Shown: piece after piece, positions 43,248-53,665 of the stretch
Position numbering within the stretch: position 1 is the first letter of the stretch
How the letters are laid out: the number at the start of each line of letters is the position of its first letter
Program-made: the position numbers and the translations under genes
Notes under the pieces: generated by a model
What the model was told of the DNA's origin: nothing
The model's database searches: none
Seen by the model: only the letters and a program-made list of their open reading frames with translations
Source: Haematococcus lacustris
Lineage: Eukaryota > Chlorophyta > Chlorophyceae > Chlamydomonadales > Haematococcaceae
Direction of reading: 5' to 3'
Length of the DNA: 64,000 nucleotides
NCBI GenBank assembly: GCA_030144725.1
Contig: JASKMD010000026.1
Location: 2,888,552-2,952,551 of the forward strand

Positions 43248-43424
43248 TTGGGGCAGCAGAGGCGGCAGGGGCAGCAGCGGCAGCGGCGGCAGCGTCGGTG
43301 ACGGCAGCAGCAGGGGCAGCAGTAGCAGGGGCAGCAGCAGCAGGGGCAGGAGCAGCAGTGGCAGGGGCAGCAACAGCAGGGGCAGCAGCAGCAGGGGCAG
43401 CAGCGGCAGCAGCAGCAGGGGCAG

Positions 43425-43724
43425 TGTAAGGGCGCGCTCCGCGTAGTCCCTTAGTGTCGTCTGGGCGGTCGCGGTTAACCCGAGGCAGCTACAGGATATC
43501 GGTCACACCGCATTAGTGTGAGTTGGCAGGTAAAGCCTAGCAGCGTAAGCTGTGAGGACAACTGGTTCGATTCCAGGGGGCCCCGTTCTAAGCCCTAGCC
43601 TTCTCACGGTGGTGCCTTGTGGCCGACTGTTACAGTGCCCGCGGCTCGAGTGCCCTCGCGGCCGGCTCAGTGTTACATATGGTTCAAACGGTCCAACGTC
43701 GCCTTTCTGAGGCTGCACGTTACA
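43425..43724 (+). repeat. 5' LTR
   Basis: TG...CA termini within a TGTAA/TTACA inverted pair. It contains CTGGTTCGATTCCAG (about 43,560), which looks like a tRNA T-arm / pol III B box. Confidence 0.95.
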
Positions 43725-43726
43725 AG

Positions 43727-43738
43727 TGGTTTCCGACC
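43727..43738 (+). other. Candidate primer-binding site
   Basis: TGGTTTCCGACC starts two bases after the 5' LTR; TGG is the complement of a tRNA CCA end. The matching tRNA is not identified. Confidence 0.6.
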
Positions 43739-44126
43739 GATAAGCCATTCACTGTAAACTCTCCGCCTCGACCATGTAAAAGATGGTTCGAAGTGTTCGC
43801 GTGGCTTACACAGTCACTGCAGAGGATTAGGCTCGCGCTAAGCGCTCTTAAACAAAACCTCGGAACACACAAAACATCGAGCTCGCCGAAATGGGGCCCA
43901 GAATTAGGCATATCTGGAGTCTCTCTATGAGCGGGCCAATGCATTGTAGGGAATGTCGACCTTGCAGGCGAGCGTGGCAGTGGCGACAAAGCTGGCGAAG
44001 CGGGACGTGCCTAGTGAGTAGCTCCGGCCGGCCTCCTGGCCCGCCATGACCTCCTGGCCGCTATCCACGCAGAAGCCGTTGCCGTTGCCGCTGCTGAAGC
44101 CGTTGCTGCTGGGGTAAGTCGCGCTG

Positions 44127-45361
44127 ATGCTTTTGCTCTTGCGCCCCAGCCGGGCTCAGCCCTCCATGCAGGCAGAAATGCAGCCTTACAATACTGTGGC
44201 TAGCATCTTCGACGTGCAATGTTTCGCTGCTCGTCGACCTGCTGCTAATGCTGGTGTACCCCAGTCTGCTTGCTTGCAGGAAGCTGGTCCCCAGCTTGCA
44301 GGTGGGTCTACATGTCCCCATGCTTCTGTTGCAGCCCTTATAGGCAATGGCACCTTTGCTGCCCAGCCTGCTGCTCAGCCTGCTGCCCAGCTTGCTGTGC
44401 ATAGTGCTAATGCCGGTGTACCCCAGTCTGCTTGCTTGCAGGAAGCTGGTCCCCAGCTTGCAGGTGGGTCTACATGTCCCCATGCTTCTGGTGCAGCCCT
44501 TATAGGCAATGGCACCTTTGCTGCCCAGCCTGCTGCTCAGCCTGCTGCCCAGCCTGCTGTGCATAGTGCTGCTGCTGTTGCACACCAGTCTGCTGGCATG
44601 CAGGAGGCTGGTCCCCAGCCTGCAGGTGGGTCTACATGTCCCCATGCTTATGCTGCAGACCATGAAGGTAATGGTGCCTCTGCTGCCCAGCCTGCTGCCC
44701 AACCTGCTGTGCACAATGCTCCATGCACTACTGCTGCTGCTGCATCTGTTGCACGTGCTGCATACACTGCTGCACACGCCACAGTGGCCCAGGGTGCTCC
44801 TGCCTCTAGCAGGGCTCCCGTAGGACAGAGCCTTAGGCCTGCCTCCAAGCCATTAGCATCTATTGCTGCAACCTGTCAAAAGTATGCTGGGATAGCTGGT
44901 GGCTCTGCCCCACTCCAACCTGCTGCTGTGCCTCTGGCTCATGACACTGTGGTGCACCCCCACAGGGGCTTGCCCCCTGTTGAGCGTTGGTCTGATAACA
45001 GCCTTGCTCAGGGTAAACGTGTTGTCACCTTCCTTAAGGATCAGGAGGTGCAATGTGCTAACAATAACCTTGATCCTGCCCTTGCACTGCCATCCTCATG
45101 TTCAAGTCCATCAGGTATTCAGATGCCTTGACACACAGTGGGTATACCCCATGGGACTATCTTTGCAAGCACTTCATTGAGATGGTAGGGGAGGACTTTG
45201 TGCCTAACCTTGACCATGCTCATGGCCAGGTAATCAACTCTAAGCTGCTGTGCATGTCTCTAAGTGTGGCCCTGCAGGAGTACATTACAAACTTCAGCAA
45301 CACCATCACTTTGTGTGGTACAGGGTGCATGAACATGGCATTAACTGTGGTCACTGTTTAG
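44127..45361 (+). pseudogene. gag region of the chromovirus, frame-disrupted, with internal repeats
   Basis: The first frame (44,127-45,131) contains three tandem blocks of about 54 codons, each with AGVPQSACLQEAGPQ-like and GGSTCPHA-like phrases followed by AAQPAAQPA runs. A second frame (45,098-45,361) continues with SDALTHSGYTPWDYLCKHF, which resembles a capsid-type segment. A later frame (to 45,678) has Cys/His residues but no clean CCHC knuckle. At least two frame changes separate gag from pol. Products would be structural proteins of the retroelement particle. Confidence 0.65.
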
Positions 45362-45602
45362 AGGGGCCTCACCCCCCAACTGGCCCAGTGGCAAAGGACC
45401 TCATGTCCTTGGCACACCCCACTCTTGACGATGCTGTGGCTTCAGCCATACACAACCACAAGGGCATTGTAGCTGCTGCTGGTTCTGGGGTCACCCCAAG
45501 CAAGTGTGGTGGTGTTAGTGTTGTGGCTGCTGTTCGTCCGCAGATCGCCGCCGTCCTGGCAGCCCTCACTCTTACTCCGGCCTGGTCACTCCGGTCGCGC
45601 CG

Positions 45603-46925
45603 GTGGCGCTGGTGGCTGCGCCACTCCCCGTGCCTACCCTGCAGCTCCCACGGCTCCGCCGTCTGCTGCCCCGCCTAACGCGGTATGATGTGTTTTTGGG
45701 AGATGACTGGCTGTATGCTGTAACCCCCACACATTCATCGGCACCGACTTTGTTGTCAAGCACGCATTGTCATAGAGCTTGTACTCCAATGCTCATGAGT
45801 GGCTGCTGGCTGCTGGCACACTTCTTGTGTGACACTGGTGCCACACACTCTTTCATCAGCACTGCATTTGCTCTGAAGCATGCATTGCCGCTGATGTCTC
45901 TCCCCAAAGCACAACAGTGGTCCCTTGCTAACAAGACCACTCTGTCCTGCAAGCAGTTTGCCACTGTGGACTTATGTCTGCCTGGTCACTGTGCTACAAG
46001 CAGGCTGACTGTCATGCCTAGCTTCCTGCAAGGTTATGACGTGCTTCTGGGTGATGAGTGGCTTTTTGCCAACAAGGCCACCCTTTCTTATGAGAGTAAA
46101 ACTCTTTCTTTGGCTGCTGGTTGCAAGACTGCTGTAACACTGCCATGTCCTGCTGTGGCAGTTCCAAAGGGTGCTGGGTTCTGTTCGTCTACAAGACTAA
46201 CCCTTGCCTTCATAATCAATGCTCTCAGAGCCAAGCTTGAGTTAATCTCAGCAACCCAGGCGTCCAGGTGGCTCCTCAATGGAGACCGTGTGGGGGTTGC
46301 TATGGTCCTGGCTGATGGCTCTGCCTCTGCCAGTCCTGGTAACCCCAATGACAATGACAATCCTCACATACCTGCAGCTATTAAAGCTGAGATCCAAGCT
46401 CTCCTCAATGAGTACAGTGATGTGTTTGAACCACTCACTAGTACCCCCCCTGAACGTCCTGTGGGTCATACCATACCCCTGGTCCCTGACTCTCGTCCAC
46501 CTGTGACCCCCATGTACCGTCTCAGTAAACCTGAGCAGGAGGAACTCAAGAAGCAGATCAAGGACTACCTGGCCAAAGCTATGATTGAGCCCAGCTCCTC
46601 TCCCTATGCTGCCCCCATCCTGTTTGTGCAAAAGAAGTCTGGTGAGCTTTGTATGTGCATTGACTACCGTCAACTCGACAAGCTTACACTACGTGACCAG
46701 TACCCCTTGCCCAGGATTGATGATCTGTTTGACAGGTTATCAGGGTGTTCTGTCTTCTCCTCCCTTGACCTACAAGCTGGTTATCACCAGATCAGGATCA
46801 CCCCTGAGGCCGTCCCCAACACTGCCTTCAAGACTCCTGAGGGTCATTTCCAATTCAAGGTACTGTCCTTTGGCATGACCAATGCACCTGCCACTTTCCA
46901 GCGTGTCATGAACGATGCTTTTGCA
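45603..46925 (+). pseudogene. pol part 1: aspartic protease and N-terminal reverse transcriptase
   Basis: The protease motif DTGATHSFIS is encoded at 45,829-45,858, followed by a second LLGDEWL-type strand. The RT begins near 46,380. KPEQEELKKQIKDYLAKAMI, SPYAAPILFVQKKSG, MCIDYRQLDKLTLRDQYPLP, FSSLDLQAGYHQIRI and FGMTNAPATFQRVMN are typical Ty3/gypsy RT blocks. The frame is interrupted at the CACTA-like insertion (TAA at 46,935). Confidence 0.9.
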
Positions 46926-47074
46926 CACTCACCTTAAACAAGGACCGGTCGCGATTGGACCGACCATAGCTCATTGGAAAGAGGAGTAGAAGGCCGTTCG
47001 AACGGTTCAAGTCTTAAGTAACTCCGTGCATCCGTTGCGACGTAATTTGGCCGCGATTTTCTGTCCCATGCAAT

Positions 47075-47450
47075 CTGCACAGATGTCGGTTATCCTTAAT
47101 CTGCACAGCTGCTGATAGTCGACATCTGCACAGATGCAGGAGATGTCAACATCTGCACAGCTGCGGGAAGTCAACATCTGCACAGATGTCGTATTCCGCG
47201 ACCAACATCTGTGCAGCTGCTGACGACAACATCTGCACAGATGTCGACTATTACATTCGAGCCTTGGCTGTGCAGATGTTGACACCAACATCTGTGCAGC
47301 TGCTGACAACGACATCTGCACAGATGTCGACTATTACATTCGAGCCTTGGCTGTGCAGATGTTGTTTGTAGCATCTGCACAGATGTCGACTATTACATTC
47401 GCGGCTTGGCTGTGCAGATGTCGTGGCTTCATCTGCACAGATGTCGACTA
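47075..47450. repeat. Left subterminal array of CATCTGCACAGATG motifs
   Basis: About 14 copies of a 14-mer with CATCTG and CAGATG arms around a CA or TG centre; both centre orientations occur. Spacing is about 20-35 bp. Several copies have CAGCTG instead of CAGATG. Confidence 0.9.
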
Positions 47451-47470
47451 TTTCATCGACTCTTACATCC

Positions 47471-47650
47471 GCAGAACACATGTATTGACACCCAAACATC
47501 CCGCAACACCCCCGCAAAACACATGTATTGACATCCCGCAACATCCCCGCAAAACACATGTATTGACGACCAAACACCCCCCAACACCTCGCTACACCCC
47601 CGCAAAACACATGTATTGACGACCAAACATCCCCCAACACCTCGCTACGG
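47471..47650. repeat. AACACATGTATTGAC repeat
   Basis: Four copies of a 40-60-bp unit with AACACATGTATTGAC and CCGCAACACC or CCCCAACACC, inside the CACTA-like element. Confidence 0.8.
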
Positions 47651-47854
47651 GACTTGCAAGCACAAGTCTTGATGCACCATCACTCCACAACACCTCAATA
47701 TGGCTATGCTAAGCACATGCATTGATGCACCCAATGACCGCAACACCTCCCTACGATGTGACAAGGTAGCAACGACACAACACAACAAGAAGGTGACACC
47801 ACACACCACCATCACCATCACCATCACTCAGGTTAAACATCCATCACCATCACC

Positions 47855-48116
47855 ATCACCACACATCACCACACATCACCACACATCACCACACATCACC
47901 ACACATCACCACACATCACCACACATCACCACACCACACCACACCACACCACACCACACCACACCACACCACACCACACCACACCACACCACACCACACC
48001 ACACCACACCACACCACACCACACCACACCACACCACACCACACCACACCACACCACACCACACCACACCACACCACACCACACCACACCACACCACACC
48101 ACACCACACCACACCA
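47855..48116. repeat. (ACATC)(ACCAC) to (ACACC)n array
   Basis: A 10-bp ACATCACCAC run passes into about 37 units of pure ACACC. Inside the CACTA-like element. Confidence 0.95.
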
Positions 48117-48309
48117 AGGTGACAACACAACAACATCGCAGCAAGGCGGCAAGATGACGAGGACAACAAGCACGGGCTGACAACCACCCAAGCGCTCAGC
48201 TATCCCTTTTGAGAGGGATGGGTAGGGTCATTGTGGTGTGTGGGCATGGCATGGCCAGGGTGGGCTGGGTGGGCTGCTACTCCAAGCTGCCCGCTCCAGG
48301 TTGCCCGCT

Positions 48310-48475
48310 CCAGGTTGCTACGCCAAGGGTAGGGTAGGGAGAGGGCTGCTACGCCAAGGGTAGGGTAGGGAGAGGGCTGCTACGCCAAGGGTAGGGTAGG
48401 GAGAGGGCTGCTACGCCAAGGGTAGGGTAGGGAGAGGGCTGCTACGCCAAGGGTAGGGTAGGGAGAGGGCTGCAG
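48310..48475. repeat. 31-bp tandem repeat, about 5 units
   Basis: The unit contains CTGCTACGCCAAGGGTAGGG followed by TAGGGAGAGGG. Inside the CACTA-like element; no coding role seen. Confidence 0.9.
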
Positions 48476-48815
48476 CGTGTGTCGTGGGGCGGGGGGTGGG
48501 AAAGGCGGGAGGTAGGTGGGGTGCCAGGCTTGGAGGTGGTGGGACAGGGGAGGGGAGGGGGAAGGGGGAAGGAGGAAGGGGGGAAGAGGGAAGGGCTGAC
48601 CGTGGGACCTGCAGTAAACAATGGGCATCTTTGCGGTTAGGCTGGGCATCAGACCACCCATGTGCAAGGGCTGGCCACTCACTCTTTGCTAGCGCCACTT
48701 CTATACCTACCTGGCAGCGCCTCCATGGCTGCAGCTCCTGGCTGCTCTTGCGCTCCATGCACCTGCTTCTTGTGGTAGGGTGATGAAGGAGGTGGTGGTG
48801 GGGGAGGGAGGGGAG

Positions 48816-49000
48816 GGCTGGGCTGGGTTGGGCTGGGCTGGGCTGGGCTGGGCTGGGCTGGGCTGGGCTGGGCTGGGCTGGGCTGGGCTGGGCTGGGCTG
48901 GGCTGGGCTGGGCTGGGCTGGGCTGGGCTGGGCTGGGCTGGGCTGGGCTGGGCTGGGCTGGGCTGGGCTGGGCTGCGCTGGGCTGGGCTGGGCTGGGTGT
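48816..49000. repeat. (GGGCT)n pentanucleotide array, about 35 units
   Basis: A nearly perfect GGGCT run with single variants (GGGTT, GCGCT). Inside the CACTA-like element. Confidence 0.96.
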
Positions 49001-49643
49001 AGGGAAGGGGAGGTTGGGACCATTGAACCTGCAGCAATTCAGTGGTTGGCAAATCATCAGGCAAGGTACTTGGAGCCACATGACTGCAAGATAAACTACT
49101 CACCATTCGCTAGGGTGGGGTTTGTGTGGGTGCACCCAACTTTGTTTCAAGTGCACTCAGCTTCGTCTCTTGCATGGCTTCTGACCGCCTCTCCGGGCTC
49201 CTCCACTCCTCATCCGCTCCGTCTCATATACTTCGGGCTACGTGTCCTAGTTGCACCTCATGCATTTCTTATGCCGCATCGCTGCATCGCTGTGTCGCTG
49301 CATCACTGCACCTCCTTCCGTTTTCTGTCGCTATCTCTTGATCCTATCGCTTAACCTGATGGCGTCTTTTTATGACTGGTCGCTAATGCTATGCGGCTGG
49401 CTGGCTGGCTCGTAGCCTTCTGGCGACGATTTTTGTTGGCTGCTCCTGGCTGCTCATTGCTGCTATGTGGGGCATTCTAAGCTCCTTCGCGGTTCCTTGG
49501 CTTCCTTCGCGCCACCTTTGCGAAAACTTCATGCAGATATCACACAGATTGTTGAATAATGGAAGAGTCTTGATTCCTTCGCGGTGACTTTGCTTCCTTC
49601 GCGGTGCCTTTGCGTAACCTTGATGCAAGCCTTATCTTCATGT

Positions 49644-50200
49644 GCACAGCTGCACTACTTGGCATCTGTGCAGATGTCGAGGTATTCATCTGTGCAGATG
49701 CCGACCCCCTTCCTTCGTCCTTAAATTATAACCAACATCTGCGCAGATGTCGCCCTTATTAGCATCTGCACAGATTTAAATACCGGCATCTGCACAGATG
49801 TCGCCCTTAATAGTATCTGCACAGATGTCGCCCTTCAATTATAACCAACATCTGCACAGATGTTGCTTTTTTATGCATCTGCACAGATGTAATTACCGGC
49901 ATCTGCACAGATGTTGCCTTTATTAGCATCTGCACAGATTTAATAACCGGCATCTGCACAGATGTCGCCCTTAATAGTATCTGCACAGATGTCGCCCTTC
50001 AATTATAACCAACATCTGCACAGATGTTGCTTTTTTATGCATCTGCACAGATTTAATTACCGGTATCTGCACAGATGTTGCCTTTATTAGCATCTGCACA
50101 GATTTAATAACCGGCATCTGCACAGATGTCGCTTTTCGTAATGGCATCGACATGCATCTGCACAGATTCCGGGCTCATTTAACCGACATCTGCACAGATT
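49644..50200. repeat. Right subterminal array of CATCTGCACAGATG motifs
   Basis: About 20 copies of the 14-mer, spaced mostly 20-40 bp, with a higher-order repeat of about 130-150 bp (blocks containing TCGCCCTTAATAGTATCTGC and TTGCTTTTTTATGCATCTGC recur). It mirrors the left subterminal array. Confidence 0.9.
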
Positions 50201-50376
50201 CCCAAAAAGGGGGGGGTACCTCGCGCGCGGATCGATGTATCTTCGCAACCGCTGCGAGTTAGGACTTCATTCAAGAGCGAGGTCCCCCTTAAACTCAACG
50301 CTCTATCGTCCTATCGGAGCAGAATGTCCTTCCGATGCAAAAAAGGCCCTCGCGTCGGCCCTATTTATCGTGAGTG

Positions 50377-52807
50377 CACCTATTCTGGGGAAGTGTGCAC
50401 TAGTCTATCTAGATGACATACTGGTCATGTCTAAGTCTTTACCTGATCACATGCAACACCTACGCCTCGTCTTTGACCTGCTGCGTGCTAACAAGTTGTT
50501 TGCCAAGATGTCCAAATGTGAGTTTATGCAGCTCAACCTGAAATTCCTTGGCCATGTGATCACAGCTGGTGCTATCTCAGTGGATCCTGATAAGGTGAGA
50601 GCCGTCGCTGACTGGCCTCTCCCTTCCTCCCTGACCCAGCTGCAGTCATTCCTGGGTGCTGCCAACTTTGTTCGCAAGTTTGTGCAAGGCTTCAGTGCCA
50701 TCTCAGCACCCTTGACTGATCTGTGTGGGAAGCTCAGTGCCACATTTCCATGGCACTCCTGGCCTGACCATGAACGTCTTGCCTTCCATGAGCTTAAATC
50801 TGCTGTGGCTAACGTGCCCATGCTGCGCCTGCCAGATCATACCCAGCCTTTCCAGGTGTACTGTGATGCCTCACTCCAAGGAGTAGGCGCAATCTTGATG
50901 CAACATGGGTACACCCTTGCTTATCTCAGCAAGAAGTTGTCCTCTGGTGAGGTCAATTACACCACAGGTGAGCAAGAGATGTTAGCTCTTGTCTCTGCCT
51001 GAAAAGAATGGCGTTGCTACCTTGAAGGTGTGCCATTCACTCTGTTCACCAATCATTAGCCTTTGATTTCACTGCCTACACAAAAGACTTTGTCTAGGCG
51101 TCAGGCTAGGTGGATGGAGCTGCTGTCTAGGTTTGACTTTAGGCTGGAGTTCATTCCTGGCCTTGTCAACCCAGCATATCCTTTATCCCGGTTGTCTACT
51201 GGCCTCCAGGAAGGTGCCACTGTGTGTGTCATGACCACCAGGAGGCGGGCCCAACTTTCCTGTGAGGGGGAGGGAGCTAGTGTGGCTCGTGCCCTTGAGG
51301 CCAATGCCCCTGCTGCAGTCACTGCGAAATCCTCCTTAACTCCAGAAGCTACTGCACATACTACTGATACAAGCCATAACAAGGACTATGTCCACTTGGT
51401 CACCTCTACATCTGACACCTCAGTGCACTATCCTGCGGCTCCTGCCCATCCTTTGGATTTGTCTGATCAACACATCCAAGGATACCGGCTTGACCCTGCG
51501 TTTAATGCTGAAGCTGATCTGTCCAGCATGTACCAGGACACACATGGCCTATGGCGGCTCACTAGTAAGGATAAGGTAGTGGTCCCCAATGATTTTGAGC
51601 TGCGCAATCACATCTTACACGAGATGCATGATGCAGTCTATTCAGGTCATGTGGGCATCAACAAAACCCTGGAACGTGTGTCACGTGTGTTTTGGTGTAA
51701 CACAATGCGTGCTGACGTCAGGTACTATGTGTCCACATGTGATGCCTGTCAATGTGACATGGCGTCCAACTTGAAGCCAGGTGGCCTACTCAACCCGCTG
51801 TCTAAACCTGACTACCGCTGGGAGTCTGTGTCCATGGACTTCATTACCAAGCTACCCTCTGGGTCACACGGGTATGATGCTATCTGTGTCTTTGTGGACA
51901 GGCTCAGCAAGATGGTGCACATTGTGTCCTGCTGTGAAGACATGAAAGCATGCCGTTTTGCACATATGTTCATTGACAATGTGTATAGGCTGCATGACAT
52001 GCCTGCTGAGCTGATCTCTGACCGTGGCTCACTGTTCACCAGTGTGTTCTGGCGAGAGGTCATGAGGCGCTGTGGCTCTAAGCCTGCCCTCTCATCATCT
52101 TATCATCTTGAGTCAGATGGCCAGACAGACAGGTGTAACCGTGTGTTAGTAGAGATGCTCAGGCACTCTCACCTACTCAGTCTGACTGGCCTGACTACTT
52201 AGCCTTGGCTGAGTTTGCTGTCAACAACTCGTGGCCGGAGTCCATCCAGTCCACCCCCTTCCTGGTCAACACAGGTCAGTCTCCTGTGACTGTTGGCCTA
52301 CGTGACCTGCCTTATGGTGGCCGTTGTCCCTCTGCTCATGCCTTTACCCGTTGGTGGCAGGATGCTGTTGCCAATGCCAGGAAGTGCATGGCTGCAGCCC
52401 AATCCCGTCAGGCTGCCTATGCCAACAAGGCCAGGCGTGACGTTGAGTACAAGGTGGGCCAGAAGGTGTTGCTCAGCACCAAGAACCTCAAGCTTAGGCC
52501 TGGGAAGGCTCGAAAGCTCATACCTAGGTATGTGGGTCCCTTTGAGATCCTGCTTCTGGTTGGTGCAGTTGCTGTCAAGCTAGACCTGCCTGCCAGCATG
52601 AGCCGTCTGCACCCTGTCTTCCATGTGTCACTCATCAAGCCTTATACTGGCACTGATGTTGGCTTCATGCCACCTCCTGTGACATGGTTGGATAAGACTC
52701 TTGTGTACTATGTTGAGCGTTTGCTTGACCACAAGGGTGTGAAAGACAACAAAGCCAGTTTCTACCTGGTGCAGTGGGAGGGTTATGACTCCACTCACAA
52801 CAATTGA
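50377..52807 (+). pseudogene. pol part 2: RT end, RNase H, integrase, chromodomain
   Basis: It resumes with VYLDDILVMSK (RT active site, YLDD at about 50,406-50,417), then RT thumb and RNase H (FQVYCDASLQGVGAILMQ). TGA at 51,000-51,002 and TAG at 51,057-51,059 interrupt the RNase H frame, which reopens at 51,063. Integrase shows the H-H-C-C finger (HEMHDAVYSGHVG; CDACQ) and D, D, E positions (MDFITKLP; ISDRGSLF; VLVEML). A frameshift near 52,180 precedes FAVNNSWPESIQ. The C-terminal GPFEIL/HPVFHVSLIKPY domain leads into a chromodomain (YYVERLLDHKG...YLVQWEGYDS) cut by TGA at 52,805-52,807. Beyond it the same frame still reads as chromodomain end to about 52,880. Confidence 0.92.
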
Positions 52808-53100
52808 AAGCCCAGGTCCAACCTGACTGGCTGTGACAAGATCTTGGCTGAATACAATGCTATCCATCATCTTACCTAAGTCCTATGCATGCATGCTGCT
52901 GCGCTGCTGCATTGAGGCACTCTCTCTCTCTGTGCTTTCAAAGCCTACTGTTATGTGTTACACTCCCCCTATTACAGTTGGTCTCTGACCACACCCAGCT
53001 GTTACCTGGCTCTACCTTCATGGTACCCAGTAGCTGACCCCAGTGAGACCTAGGTCTTGCGAGTCTCGGGTTTAACCTGAGGCGGAACGGACATCCCCTT

Positions 53101-53112
53101 GGGGGGGAGGAA
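53101..53112 (+). other. Candidate polypurine tract
   Basis: GGGGGGGAGGAA immediately precedes the 3' LTR, as expected for plus-strand priming in LTR retrotransposons. Confidence 0.8.
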
Positions 53113-53412
53113 TGTAAGGGCGCGCTCCGCGTAGTCCCTTAGTGTCGTCTGGGCGGTCGCGTTTAACCCGAGGCAGCTACAGGATATCGGTCACACCGCA
53201 TTAGTGTGAGTTGGCAGGTAAAGCCTAGCAGCGTAAGCTGTGAGGACAACTGGTTCGATTCCAGGGGGCCCCGTTCTAAGCCCTAGCCTTCTCACGGTGG
53301 TGCCTTGTGGCCGACTGTTACAGTGCCCGCGGCTCGAGTGCCCTCGCGGCCGGCTCAGTGTTACATATGGTTCAAACGGTCCAACGTCGCCTTTCTGAGG
53401 CTGCACGTTACA
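53113..53412 (+). repeat. 3' LTR
   Basis: Same length as the 5' LTR and, by eye, different at one position (GCGTTTAACC versus GCGGTTAACC). Target duplicate GGCAG follows. Confidence 0.95.
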
Positions 53413-53665
53413 GGCAGCAGCGGCAGCGGCGGCAGCGGCGGCGGCGGCAGCAGCAGGGGCAGCATCAGCGGCATCATCAGCAGCAGTAGCAGCAGTAGCA
53501 GCAGCAGCGGCAGCAGCGGCAGCGGCGGCAGCGGCGGCGATGGCAGCAGCAGGGGCAGCAGGGGCAGCAGCAGCAGGGGCAGCAGTAGCAGGGGCAGCAG
53601 CAGCAGGGGCAGCAGCGGCGGCAGGGGCAGTAGCGGCGGCAGCGGCAGCAGGGGCAGCGGCAACA
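53413..53665. repeat. GGCAGCAGC degenerate array (insertion target of the chromovirus)
   Basis: Continuation, on the other side of the retroelement, of the GGCAGC-type array at 43,248-43,424. Both lie in the same orientation. Confidence 0.85.

Larger units (their letters stand above)
46926..50376. mobile_element. CACTA/EnSpm-like DNA element, 3,451 bp, inserted in RT
   Basis: Left end CACTCACCTTAAACAAGG; right end, read inward, CACTCACGATAAATAGGG. The first seven bases match exactly and 13 of 18 overall. CA (or GCAC, depending on where the end is set) is duplicated at the target, and removing the element rejoins RT in frame just before its YLDD motif. Both ends carry subterminal arrays of CATCTGCACAGATG and CATCTGTGCAGATG, as CACTA elements often carry short subterminal transposase-binding repeats. 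There is no transposase ORF; the interior is satellites and modules shared with 38-42 kb. Hence non-autonomous. Confidence 0.75.
43425..53412 (+). mobile_element. Ty3/gypsy chromovirus (LTR retrotransposon), defective
   Basis: Two 300-bp LTRs (43,425-43,724 and 53,113-53,412) start TGTAA, end TTACA and differ at about one base. A 5-bp target duplication GGCAG lies at 43,420-43,424 and 53,413-53,417. A candidate primer-binding site (TGGTTTCCGACC, 43,727-43,738) and a polypurine tract (53,101-53,112) are in the expected places. The order gag, protease, RT, RNase H, integrase, chromodomain is that of chromoviruses. Coding is broken by gag frame changes, a 3.45-kb DNA transposon in RT, stops at 51,000-51,002 and 51,057-51,059, a frameshift near 52,180 and a stop at 52,805-52,807. 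Confidence 0.95.

Noticed and set aside
46930..50381. CACCT 5-bp target duplication for the element in RT
   Set aside because: It also restores the frame, but then the ends would show no inverted repeat. The CACTCAC...GTGAGTG reading gives matching termini and a residue count typical for this part of RT.
51000..51059. Programmed stop-codon readthrough in the chromovirus
   Set aside because: Several unrelated lesions (two stops, a frameshift, a later stop, a nested element) fit decay better than recoding.
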